Positions 1-7,288 of a stretch of 64,000 nucleotides of DNA are shown in pieces; position 1 is the first letter of the stretch, and the number at the start of each line of letters is the position of its first letter. The position numbers and the translations under genes are program-made. The notes under the pieces are model-generated. The model saw only the letters and a program-made list of their open reading frames with translations, had not been told where the DNA came from and ran no database searches. The DNA is taken from assembly GCF_000022565.1 (NCBI RefSeq), contig NC_012483.1, positions 1,984,001-2,048,000 on the forward strand. Reading direction: 5' to 3'. This stretch comes from Acidobacterium capsulatum ATCC 51196. GTDB lineage: Bacteria; Acidobacteriota; Terriglobia; Terriglobales; Acidobacteriaceae.

Positions 1-1247
1 ATGAAGCCGTTGACGTCGTGCAGAAAAATGAGCGGGATGAGGTTCTGGTTGCAGTCGAGAATGAAGCGGGCGGCCTTGTCGGCGCTCTCGGCATAGATGA
101 CGCCGCCAAACTCCATGCGCTTTTCGCCGCTCTCGCTGGTCTGCGTCTGGGGCTGCTTCTGGTTGGCGACAATGCCCACGGAGAAGCCGCCGAGCCGCGC
201 GTAGCCGCAGAGGAGGGTGCGGCCATACTCGGGCTTGTACTCCTCAAACTCGCTGCGATCGACCAGGCGGGCGATGATCTCGTGCATGTCATAGACATTG
301 GCGGCAGCGCGTGCCGGATCGGGGTCGAGCAGGGTGTAGAGATCTTCCGCCGGATACTTGGGCCGGTCACGCTCGGGGTCATAGGCCGCGCGATCAAAGG
401 GCGCGGGCGGCTTGTGGCCGAGGTGCGAGACGAGCGAGCGCATGCGGGCGATGGCGAGATGGTCGTTCGGCTCTTTGAAATCGACCGTGCCTGAGATGGC
501 GGCGTGCATTTCGGCCCCGCCCAGCTCTTCGGCGGAGTACTTCTGGCCAATCGCCGCCTGCACGAGCGCGGGCCCGGCGAGGAAGAGTCCGCTGCCCTCG
601 GTCATGATGACGTGGTCGGTCATGACGGGCAGATAGGCTCCGCCGGCGACGCACATGCCCATGATGGCGGTGATTTGCGGAATGCCCATCGCCGACATGA
701 CGGCGTTGTTGCGGAAGACGCGGCCAAAGTCGTCCTGGTCAGGGAAGACATCCTCCTGCAGGGGCAGGAAGACGCCGGCCGAGTCCACCAGGTAGAGGGT
801 GGGCAGATGGTTTTCCATGGCAATGTGCTGGGCGCGCAGCACCTTTTTGCACGTCATGGGGAAGAAGGCGCCGGCCTTGACCGTGGCGTCGTTGGCGATG
901 ATCATGCAGAGCCGGCCGGAGACGCGGCCAATGCCGGTGATGGTGCCGGCGGCGGGCGCTCCGCCCCACTCCTCATACATGCCGAAGGCGGCGAAGAGCG
1001 ACAGCTCAAACAGCTCGGTTCCGGGATCAAGCAGCAGGGCGAGGCGCTCGCGCGCGGTGAGGCGCTTCTTGTTGTGCTGCGACTCGATCGCCTTTGGGCC
1101 GCCGCCCTCGCGGAGGGTGGCCTCCTGCTGGCGAATCTGCCCGAGCAAAGCCAGCATGGCCTGCGCATTGGCGCGGGCGCGGGGGATGGTGACGTCGAGG
1201 CGCGAGGCGATTTCAGTACGGAGCGTGGGAGCGGATTCGTTAGCCAT
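1..1247 (-). CDS. Acyl-CoA carboxylase, carboxyltransferase (beta) subunit, 3' end outside window
   Basis: Reading the minus strand from ATG at 1247 gives about 415 codons with no stop to the window edge, so the C-terminus is missing. The N-terminus carries a KKRLTARERLALLLDPG segment, followed by the crotonase-like carboxyltransferase core (GIGRVSGRLCMIIAND, MGMCVAGGAYLPVM and FGGVIYAES can be read). The biotin-dependent enzyme would transfer carboxyl from carboxybiotin to an acyl-CoA in the cytoplasm. The pattern is closest to methylcrotonyl-/geranyl-CoA or propionyl-CoA carboxylase beta chains; the substrate cannot be decided here. The biotin carboxylase partner is not in the window and may lie beyond position 1. 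Confidence 0.85.
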   Translation of the reverse strand, partial: MANESAPTLRTEIASRLDVTIPRARANAQAMLALLGQIRQQEATLREGGGPKAIESQHNKKRLTARERLALLLDPGTELFELSLFAAFGMYEEWGGAPAAGTITGIGRVSGRLCMIIANDATVKAGAFFPMTCKKVLRAQHIAMENHLPTLYLVDSAGVFLPLQEDVFPDQDDFGRVFRNNAVMSAMGIPQITAIMGMCVAGGAYLPVMTDHVIMTEGSGLFLAGPALVQAAIGQKYSAEELGGAEMHAAISGTVDFKEPNDHLAIARMRSLVSHLGHKPPAPFDRAAYDPERDRPKYPAEDLYTLLDPDPARAAANVYDMHEIIARLVDRSEFEEYKPEYGRTLLCGYARLGGFSVGIVANQKQPQTQTSESGEKRMEFGGVIYAESADKAARFILDCNQNLIPLIFLHDVNGF

Positions 1248-1276
1248 AGAAAACTCGCCAGCATAGCATGCGCGGG

Positions 1277-1408
1277 GGCAGCGAGTCAGCGGGGCAGCGG
1301 GTCAGCGAGTTAGCGGGTCAGCGGGTCAGGGATGGAGCGGTCAGGGGTGAAGCGGTCAGGGATGGGGCGGCCAGGGTGGGGTGGTCAGCGGTCAGGCGGT
1401 CGGCGGGG
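1277..1408. repeat. Tandem array: 8-bp unit GTCAGCGG passing into 15-bp unit TCAGGGRTGRAGCGG
   Basis: About six degenerate copies of GTCAGCGG are followed by about four copies of a 15-bp unit that begins and ends with the same bases (TCAGGG...AGCGG). The same units recur in inverse orientation at 4105-4200 (15-mer) and 37317-37395 (8-mer). The units are contiguous with no spacers, so this is not a CRISPR. No gene is seen in it. Confidence 0.85.
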
Positions 1409-1845
1409 TGGGCTTGGCGGGGAGTGGGTTACGGATGGTGGAATTTTTGCGGGGACCGGTCCGCAGGAGTCTGGTGGACGGCTGGTTACGGGTGGGGAAG
1501 GCTGCGAAAAAAACTCCCATTAACGTCCTGCAACTGATTGATATGGCTGGACTTGCCGGACATTAGGCTCACAAGATCTTTAGAATCAACGCGAATTAAC
1601 CCCTTCCATAGCCGCTCAAAAGCGGAAAAGCTCAGGAAAAATCCGCATGGGAGCGGTCTTTTCCTGAGCTTCTACTTCCATTTTATCGGAAGACGCGGAA
1701 ATTACCGGCAAGGGACTGGCCGTCCAGGCACACGCGCCTTTGGCGCCCCTCGACCCGCATGGGTGGAGGGTGTTTCAGCGGGATGGGGAGGATGCGCGAA
1801 CGGACGAGTGTTACTGGCGTGAAGAGCGTTTATCGGGGCCACGAT
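1409..1845. other. Intergenic stretch with a strong hairpin and a dispersed repeat
   Basis: No convincing gene is visible. It contains a perfect 13-bp inverted repeat (1628-1640 with 1659-1671, AAGCTCAGGAAAA) with a secondary CCGC/GCGG pairing in the loop. It also contains a copy of the dispersed repeat beginning GGACTGGCCGTCCAGGCACA (1713-1750), seen again at 26547-26585. The hairpin is not followed by a T-run on the plus strand, so it is not a standard terminator. A structured RNA or a repeat element is possible. Confidence 0.5.
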
Positions 1846-2763
1846 TCAGGGTCGCTTCTGGTTATAGTTCGCTGGCTCTCGATGGGCCGTCCGTGTGATG
1901 GCTTCGATCAATACGTCGTGAAAGACCGGTGGTATGTCGTGTCCCATGCCGTCGATCAGCAGAAGCCTGGCTCCTTCGATGGAAGCTGCCGTGTCCTCTC
2001 CGCAGGCAGGAAGAATGAGAGGATCATCTTTCCCATGTACGACAAGGGTAGGCACCTGAATGGACCGTAGTTGCAGACGGCGGTCTCCATTCGTGGCCAG
2101 CGCCGCAATCTGCCGCCCGGTCCCTCCGGGATCAAATCCCCGATTGAGCTCCTCCAGCAAAAGAGCGCGGTACGCGCGTTCGTCAAAGACATACCCGGAG
2201 CCCGCAATGCGGCGCGCGAACGCAATGCCATGTTTCAGAAACCCTTCCAGATCGCGGGTGGGATCTGGAGCAGGACTGGCCATCATAGCCATCACGTCCG
2301 GAGGGGTCTGCGGAAGCGAAGGGTTTCCGGAACTGGACATGATCGACGTCAGCGATAAAACGCGGTCCGCATGTTCGTAGGCCACCACCTGCGCGATTGC
2401 TCCGCCCATGGATCGCCCGACAATATGCGCGCGTTCAATCGAGAGGACATCGAGAAGAGCCACGGCATCATTAGCCATATCGATAAGCGAATAAGGTATC
2501 TCCGGTTGCCTGCCCGCCATAAAAGCCGCTCTCAGGTCTGCGATCGTAGGAGTGGCGCAGTGAGTCAGGTGGGTTGATTCGCCAGCATCCCGGTTGTCAA
2601 ACCGGATGACCCGGAAGCCTCGACCCGCAAGAGCTTCGCAAAATGGGTCCGACCAGCGAATTCTTTGCGCGCCAGCGCCTGAGATCAGTAAAAGAGCTTC
2701 GTCTCGTTCGTTCCCGAAGCTATCGAACGCCAAATGGATACCATCGATCGTTGCTAGCGGCAC
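1846..2763 (-). CDS. Alpha/beta hydrolase
   Basis: This 305-aa protein has an alpha/beta-hydrolase fold. The nucleophile elbow is GRSMGG (Ser ~118). The acid residue lies in VHGKDDPL (Asp ~246) and the catalytic His in DGMGHDIP (His ~275), in the expected order and spacing. It lacks a signal peptide and is probably cytoplasmic. Start is GTG at 2763, just after a GAGG/AAGGA stretch. Sequences of this kind are often called hydrolase, esterase or RdmC/aclacinomycin-methylesterase-like; the substrate is unknown. It stands alone between repeat-containing spacers. Confidence 0.85.
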   Translation of the reverse strand: MPLATIDGIHLAFDSFGNERDEALLLISGAGAQRIRWSDPFCEALAGRGFRVIRFDNRDAGESTHLTHCATPTIADLRAAFMAGRQPEIPYSLIDMANDAVALLDVLSIERAHIVGRSMGGAIAQVVAYEHADRVLSLTSIMSSSGNPSLPQTPPDVMAMMASPAPDPTRDLEGFLKHGIAFARRIAGSGYVFDERAYRALLLEELNRGFDPGGTGRQIAALATNGDRRLQLRSIQVPTLVVHGKDDPLILPACGEDTAASIEGARLLLIDGMGHDIPPVFHDVLIEAITRTAHREPANYNQKRP

Positions 2764-2931
2764 TTCCTTAACACCTCGACGTTAATTGTTCCACGACCGC
2801 TCGGATATCCATCTGCATTCGACCAGGAATGGTAAGCCGGCTGGTCGGAAGTCATCCGTCCCGGCATTCTCAACTGCCGCATTCTGATCAACGAACTCAT
2901 TCAGAATTTCTGGCGCATGGCAGGGCGTCCT

Positions 2932-3127
2932 GAGGGACTGAAGCCCTGTCTGTTTGCGGCCCTGGCGGCATGGCTGAAGCCATGTCCTGATACAGGGTTA
3001 TAGACCAGGCGGAGAGGTAACAGATTGGACGGGGAAGATTTGCGCTCCCACGTCTGAATGCACCCTGACCCAGGCAAGGATGGGGCACCCGGGGACTGGC
3101 TGTCCGTGCGGGCGCGGCTTTGCCGGC
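2932..3127. repeat. Composite dispersed intergenic repeat (CTGAAGCC...TCCTGATACAG, then GGGACTGGC...)
   Basis: Positions 2932-3000 match 50451-50515 in layout: CTGAAGCCC, then a GGCATGGCTGAAGCCATG hairpin, then TCCTGATACAG. From 3092 a second family follows (GGGACTGGCTGTCC, then CGGCTTTGCCGGC), related to 1713-1750, 26547-26585 and 47844-47865. No gene is seen between 2764 and 3177. Confidence 0.65.
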
Positions 3128-3177
3128 TTGGGGTTTCGGCTGGATGGGAGAAATTGTGCGGGATCTGGAAATATTCA

Positions 3178-3205
3178 TTGACATCTGGCGGCAATTCACT
3201 ACTAT
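3178..3205 (+). promoter_or_regulatory. Sigma-70-type promoter for the ArsR gene, apparently giving a leaderless transcript
   Basis: A perfect -35 TTGACA (3178-3183) is followed after 16 bp by TACTAT (3200-3205). Transcription would begin about 7 bp downstream, at the GTG at 3212, and there is no Shine-Dalgarno sequence. This promoter decides the start chosen for the next gene. Confidence 0.55.
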
Positions 3206-3211
3206 TTGGTT

Positions 3212-3562
3212 GTGGATTCTTTAGACACAACCTTTGCCGCCCTCTCTGACCCGACGCGCCGGGCCATGGTGGAGCGGCTCACGCGCGGGCCGGCCACGGT
3301 GCATGGGCTGACCGAGCCTTTTGATCTTTCGCAGCAGATGATTTCAAAACACATTGCCTGCCTGGTGCGGGCGCGCATTGTCTCCAAGACCAAACGCGGC
3401 CGGGAGAGCATCTGCACGCTCCGGCCCGAGGCCATCAAGACGGTGAGCGACTGGGCGATGAGCTATCGGCAGTACTGGGAAGAGAGTCTGGACAAGCTGG
3501 AAGCGGTGGTGAACGAAATGAAAAAAGCGGAGATGAGAGATGACCAACAAGGCAGGAAATGA
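3212..3562 (+). CDS. ArsR-family winged-helix transcriptional regulator
   Basis: A 116-aa protein starting MDSLDTTFAALSDPTRRAMV, the typical N-terminus of the ArsR subfamily that accompanies AHSA1/SRPBCC proteins. The winged helix spans roughly residues 10-80, with the recognition helix in DLSQQMISKHIACLVRA. No metal-binding Cys pair of the ArsR/SmtB type is seen, so it is probably not a metal sensor. GTG at 3212 was chosen over an in-frame TTG at 3206 because the promoter places +1 there. It overlaps the next gene by 23 bp, so the two are co-transcribed and probably translationally coupled. Confidence 0.88.
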   Translation: MDSLDTTFAALSDPTRRAMVERLTRGPATVHGLTEPFDLSQQMISKHIACLVRARIVSKTKRGRESICTLRPEAIKTVSDWAMSYRQYWEESLDKLEAVVNEMKKAEMRDDQQGRK

Positions 3563-4046
3563 GACAGAGCGGATGACGATCACCCGCATCTTTGACGCTC
3601 CACGCGAGCTGGTTTGGAAGGCGTGGACCGACCCGAAGTATGTGATGCAGTGGTGGGGGCCGAAGGGCTTTACCGCTCCGGTGTGCAAGATGGATTTTCG
3701 CGTGGGCGGCAAATCGCTGTGCTGCATGCAGTCGCCCGATGGGCAGGAGTTCTGGAACGGCGTGGAGTACCACGAGATTGTGCCGCTGGAGAAGATTGTC
3801 TCGACAATGTACTTTGCCGACTCCGAGGGCAACAAGGTCGGGGCGGAAGACTATGGCATCGAGCATGAGGCCATTGACGGCGCCTGTGATGTGACCCTGT
3901 TTGAAGACCTCGGCGACGGGCGGACGAAGCTCACCTTCATTGGCAACGAGCCGATGGAGAGCGCGAAGAACAGCGGACAGATCGAGGGCTGGAACCAGAT
4001 TCTCGACAAGGTGGCCGCCGTGGTGGCGGAGCTGGCGCAGGCGTAG
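3540..4046 (+). CDS. SRPBCC/AHSA1-domain protein
   Basis: A 168-aa protein with the AHSA1-like START fold: the opening ITRIFDAPRELVWKAWTDP and the WWGPKGFTAP motif are diagnostic, as is the C-terminal GWNQILDKVAA helix. Members bind hydrophobic ligands or act as Hsp90-activator-like proteins; a specific role is not known. The start ATG lies inside the end of the ArsR gene. In many bacteria this ArsR-AHSA1 pair forms a two-gene operon, with the regulator presumably controlling it. Confidence 0.88.
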   Translation: MTNKAGNETERMTITRIFDAPRELVWKAWTDPKYVMQWWGPKGFTAPVCKMDFRVGGKSLCCMQSPDGQEFWNGVEYHEIVPLEKIVSTMYFADSEGNKVGAEDYGIEHEAIDGACDVTLFEDLGDGRTKLTFIGNEPMESAKNSGQIEGWNQILDKVAAVVAELAQA

Positions 4047-4060
4047 TCAGGGGCGTGTTT

Positions 4061-4093
4061 CCCGGGTCCGAAAGAACGGACCCGGGGCACCCG
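4061..4093. repeat. Intergenic hairpin repeat ending GGGGCACC (copy 1)
   Basis: The inverted repeat CCCGGGTCCG / CGGACCCGGG, with a 6-nt loop, is followed by GGCACCCGG. The same design recurs at 5051-5082, 50558-50588, 26594-26624, 36245-36275 and 49258-49294. It may also act as a transcription end for the AHSA1 gene, but no T-run follows directly. Confidence 0.8.
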
Positions 4094-4104
4094 GGTTCTT
4101 TGCT

Positions 4105-4200
4105 GGCCGCTTTACCCCTAGCCGCTTCATCCCTGACCGTTTTACCCCTGACCGTTTCATTCCTGACTGCTGACCGCTTTACCCCTGACCGTTGGCCGTC
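4105..4200. repeat. Tandem array of a 15-bp unit (plus-strand form CCGCTTTACCCCTGA)
   Basis: About five degenerate copies are present. Read on the minus strand the unit is TCAGGGRTRAARCGG, the same unit that ends the array at 1277-1408, here in inverse orientation. The stretch 4201-4400 after it is rich in A/T and T-runs and holds no gene I can recognise. Confidence 0.8.
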
Positions 4201-4401
4201 AGCCTGCCGTTGAGTTTGTGCGTGTATTCCGGAAGCAGAAACCATGCTTTGGGTTGCATATCGGCATTTGAAATTTCCATTTCGGAATCGTCTCCGGGTT
4301 TTTCAGGTTTTTTTCGGGAATTTTATGGCTGACACTGCGTTTTGACTTGACAAGAAGGATACCCCGAACGCAAGGTAGAGAGCAGTTGTTCCACTTCCGG
4401 C

Positions 4402-4410
4402 TGTTATACT
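4402..4410 (+). promoter_or_regulatory. Possible extended -10 promoter of the XRE/zinc-ribbon gene
   Basis: TGT followed by TATACT fits an extended -10 (TGnTATAAT). No good -35 is seen. A second -10-like TACAAT at 4453-4458 lies too close to the start codon to serve it. Confidence 0.35.
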
Positions 4411-4460
4411 CCCCCGGATTTGGACGGCTATTGCACCCGCTCTGGTGCTCCGTACAATTT

Positions 4461-4997
4461 ATGGCAACTACCTTAGCAACCGTTGAGGCCCGCGAGGTAC
4501 TACGCTGCGACCACTGCAGCCTGGTGCAGTTCCGCACGCAGAACGCACTCTGCAGACGTTGCCACCAACCCCTCGATCACGAAGAGCCCGAAGTTCTGGC
4601 TCCGCAGCTGGTGGTGACTCCGCCTGCGGCCCCGGAAGAGAAGCCGGGCATCGACGTGGCGCGAGCGGTGAGGGACATTCGCCTGGGGCGCAAGCTCAGC
4701 CAGCGCCAGCTCGCGACTCGCATGCAGGTGCCGCGCACCTACATCTCAAAAATCGAAAATGGCAAGGCCGTGCCGACGCTCTCATCGCTCGAGCGGCTGG
4801 CTGAAGCCCTGGAAGTGAACATCTGCGCCCTGCTGCAGGACGCCCGCAGCCGCCGCGAACAGGATGCGCTGGCCATCTGGGCCGATCCGTTTCTGACGGA
4901 GATGGCTCCGCTGGTGAGCGGGCTGGACGCGCTGCAGCGCTCGATGGTCATGAACCAGATACGCGAAATGGCGAGCGGCCGGCGCAGACTGGCCTAG
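4461..4997 (+). CDS. XRE-family helix-turn-helix protein with N-terminal zinc ribbon
   Basis: A 178-aa protein starting MATTLATVEAREVL. Two CxxC pairs (Cys 16/19 and 31/34: RCDHC and CRRC) should form a small zinc ribbon. A Cro/C1-type HTH follows at about residues 68-125 (VRDIRLGRKLSQRQLATRMQ, VPRTYISKIENGKAVPTLSS). The C-terminus (~125-178) is helical and unassigned. An in-frame upstream extension to 4347 exists but looks non-coding; ATG at 4461 is the best start. It is probably a cytoplasmic regulator with an unknown target. Confidence 0.8.
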   Translation: MATTLATVEAREVLRCDHCSLVQFRTQNALCRRCHQPLDHEEPEVLAPQLVVTPPAAPEEKPGIDVARAVRDIRLGRKLSQRQLATRMQVPRTYISKIENGKAVPTLSSLERLAEALEVNICALLQDARSRREQDALAIWADPFLTEMAPLVSGLDALQRSMVMNQIREMASGRRRLA

Positions 4998-5050
4998 CGC
5001 CTTTTCACAGATCGTGGCACCTTCTCTCTCCGAGGAATTGAGGGCGAGCT

Positions 5051-5082
5051 CCCGGGTCCGCACAGACGGACCCGGGGCACCC
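5051..5082. repeat. Intergenic hairpin repeat ending GGGGCACC (copy 2)
   Basis: CCCGGGTCCG (5051-5060) pairs with CGGACCCGGG and is followed by GCACCC. It is nearly identical to the copy at 4061-4093 and lies between the XRE gene and the convergent arylsulfotransferase gene. Confidence 0.8.
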
Positions 5083-5184
5083 TGAGCTTGTCTTTGCGGC
5101 CTCAGCCGAGGCTGCTCCTCATCTGCCTGACAACTTTTGTGGCTCCAAGCGGTGCGCGGTTGTGCGCTTATCGCCATTACGCGC

Positions 5185-7128
5185 CTAGAAGGAAGTCTGC
5201 GTCCAGGTGATGCCGGGATAGAGGCTGCCGAGCCGGTCCACGTGAAATTGATCGGCGGCGGGCTGCTTCCCTGCCGCGGGAGTATTCCCCTGCCAGACGA
5301 CCTGGTTCTGCGGCGTCAGCTCCTGTACGATGGCACCGCCGCTCGGAGCGCAGAAGTCCACCTGGTAGTCGCCATTGCCCAGTTGCTCGGCGTTGCCGCC
5401 GAAGAAGCTGAAGTCCTGCGGGCCGGGGTTGTAGTTGTCGAGCAGGGTGGCGGTGCGGGCCTGCTCGTTGATGCGCAGCACCGGCATGGTGCTGTAGCAC
5501 TGCGGATTAAACGCCGCCCCGGGCTTGCGCTGGCCGCACTGCACCTGCTGGCCTGAGGAAAAGTAACGGTCGTTGCCGTTGTCCATGAGGCCGAGATTGA
5601 AGATGCCCGAGGTGCTGGAGCCGAAGAAGCTGATGCCGTGCTGGGCATAGAACCAGTCGGCGGGGTTATTGTCGGGCTGGCCGTTCTGCAGGAGCTGGAA
5701 ATCGCCCTGGTAGCCGAGCCGCCAGAGGATATTGCCGCTGCCCTGGCCGTCCTCGAAGTCGATCTTGATGATCCAGTTCTGGTGGCGCATGGAGAGCAGC
5801 AGATCGTGATCGTCGGGCGAGTAGACCAGATCGTTGGAGTGCGTCCAGTCCGGGAAGTTCATGGGATGGCGATTCACGTCGAGGTGGTCAAAGGAGTTCC
5901 ATACCCAGTCGGGCTGCATGTTCTGGTCGAGATCGACGAGCACGTCGCCGGTCACCGTCGTGGAGCCGGGATAGCCGGGCAGATTGGGGAAGGTCTTCGG
6001 ATAGGTAGCCAGCACCACAAGATGCCCATTGGGCAGCTCGATGGCGCTGTGGTGGAAGCTCTTGAGGGTGAGGTTGTAGCCCTTGGCGGCGAGCTCTTTG
6101 TTGAGCTGATCCATGGTGATTTCGCGGATGGTGTTGCCGGCGAGGTCGATCTCGCGCACGGCGTTGATGACGTTGTTCTGCAGGAAGCCCAGAGAGCTTT
6201 TGAGCGAGGAGAGATAGGAAACCAGGATGAGGAAATGGCCGTTCGAGAGCGGCTGAAAGCCCTGCACCAGATCAATGGACGCGCCCGAATAGGTGTAGGT
6301 CCAGAGCACGTGCCCGGCCAGATCGGTCGCGAAGAGCTGGGCGTCGTTCTGGGGCAGAATGGTGTTCCACATCTCGATGCCGGGCTGCGGATACTGGCCG
6401 CTCATGATCTGCGCCTGCACGGGGGAGGTTTGCGGCGGATTGCCGGTGGTGAAGGAGTGGTCGGTATCCTGAAAAGTTGCGCCGTCGTCGAGGATGACAT
6501 CGGCGCGCATGTGATAGCCACTGTTGCCGAGCATTCCAGCGACCTGCAGGCTGACCTGGCCGCCGTTGCCGGTGGGCGTGGGCTGGGCCCAGGTGCTGAG
6601 CCCGTAGCCGGTGGAGGGTCCGAACTCGACCGAGACCTTGCCGGGTGCCGGCAGGTAGATGGAGTATTGCGCGACCTGGGGATTGCCGGTTTTAACCACG
6701 ATGCCGGGCTGAATGATGGAGACGACCGCAGTGGCGTAGTCCTGCGTGGGCGCGCTGGCGAGTGCAGCCGTGACGGTTACGTTTTCGCTTTGCTGGATAA
6801 AGGCCGGCGCGGTGTAGTGGCCGGAGGCATCGACGGTGCCCACCTGGGCGTTGCCGCCGGCGATGCCGTTCACTGACCATTGCAGTGCGCCCGCAGTGCC
6901 GGTAGTGGTGGCCTGCAGGCTGAGCTGCTGTCCCGGCCCGATGGCGGAGTATTGCGGCGCAATGCTGAGGGAACCCATCTGCACCGCGACAGGCGGCGGC
7001 CCGGATGGCGGCGCGGAATTGTTGCTGGCCAGCCCCGGACCAGGTGTAACCCCGCAGCCGGAAAATAGAAAAGGGATGGCAGACAGAGCCAGAACCAGTG
7101 CGACAGGGAACCTGCGATGCAGATGCAT
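5185..7128 (-). CDS. Arylsulfotransferase (ASST)-family lipoprotein
   Basis: A 647-aa protein with a lipoprotein signal peptide (lipobox FSGC, Cys 25) and a Pro/Ser-rich linker. An Ig-like segment (~50-125: QWSVNGIAGG, VDASGHYTAPA) comes next, then an ASST-type beta-propeller. Conserved ASST segments include FHHSAIELPNGHLVVL, FPDWTHSNDLVYSPDDHDLL, MRHQNWIIKID and ILWRLGYQGDF. The histidines in the first two are the kind used for sulfuryl transfer from phenolic sulfates in E. coli ASST. It is probably anchored outside the cytoplasm. No dedicated Dsb partner is adjacent, although a TlpA/DsbD-N pair lies at 14.9-16.1 kb. The donor and acceptor are unknown. Confidence 0.82.
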   Translation of the reverse strand: MHLHRRFPVALVLALSAIPFLFSGCGVTPGPGLASNNSAPPSGPPPVAVQMGSLSIAPQYSAIGPGQQLSLQATTTGTAGALQWSVNGIAGGNAQVGTVDASGHYTAPAFIQQSENVTVTAALASAPTQDYATAVVSIIQPGIVVKTGNPQVAQYSIYLPAPGKVSVEFGPSTGYGLSTWAQPTPTGNGGQVSLQVAGMLGNSGYHMRADVILDDGATFQDTDHSFTTGNPPQTSPVQAQIMSGQYPQPGIEMWNTILPQNDAQLFATDLAGHVLWTYTYSGASIDLVQGFQPLSNGHFLILVSYLSSLKSSLGFLQNNVINAVREIDLAGNTIREITMDQLNKELAAKGYNLTLKSFHHSAIELPNGHLVVLATYPKTFPNLPGYPGSTTVTGDVLVDLDQNMQPDWVWNSFDHLDVNRHPMNFPDWTHSNDLVYSPDDHDLLLSMRHQNWIIKIDFEDGQGSGNILWRLGYQGDFQLLQNGQPDNNPADWFYAQHGISFFGSSTSGIFNLGLMDNGNDRYFSSGQQVQCGQRKPGAAFNPQCYSTMPVLRINEQARTATLLDNYNPGPQDFSFFGGNAEQLGNGDYQVDFCAPSGGAIVQELTPQNQVVWQGNTPAAGKQPAADQFHVDRLGSLYPGITWTQTSF

Positions 7129-7235
7129 GAGAATTCAGCGGCCTTGCTTGCCTTTCGTAGAAAAAGAAGCAGTGGGGAAACCGGGCGTACAGCCGTCGCA
7201 AGGTGACGGAGAGATGACAGAAGTCGCGCTTCGCA

Positions 7236-7268
7236 CAAAAGGGTGAGCCCGGCGGGCCCACCCTTTTT
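7236..7268 (-). terminator. Rho-independent terminator of the outer-membrane gene
   Basis: AAAAGGGTG (7237-7245) pairs with CACCCTTTT (7259-7267), with an inner GCCCG/CGGGC stem. Read on the minus strand it ends in a T-rich tail, just past the stop of the beta-barrel gene. Confidence 0.7.
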
Positions 7269-7288
7269 CACGCGTGCCGAGGGTGCAA

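Noticed and set aside
1277-1408. Possible CRISPR array
   Set aside because: Units of 8 and 15 bp are contiguous with no spacers, and no cas genes are nearby.
5638-6876. Plus-strand open frame of 412 codons
   Set aside because: Antisense to the arylsulfotransferase gene, which has a signal peptide and conserved motifs. This is the usual high-GC shadow frame.
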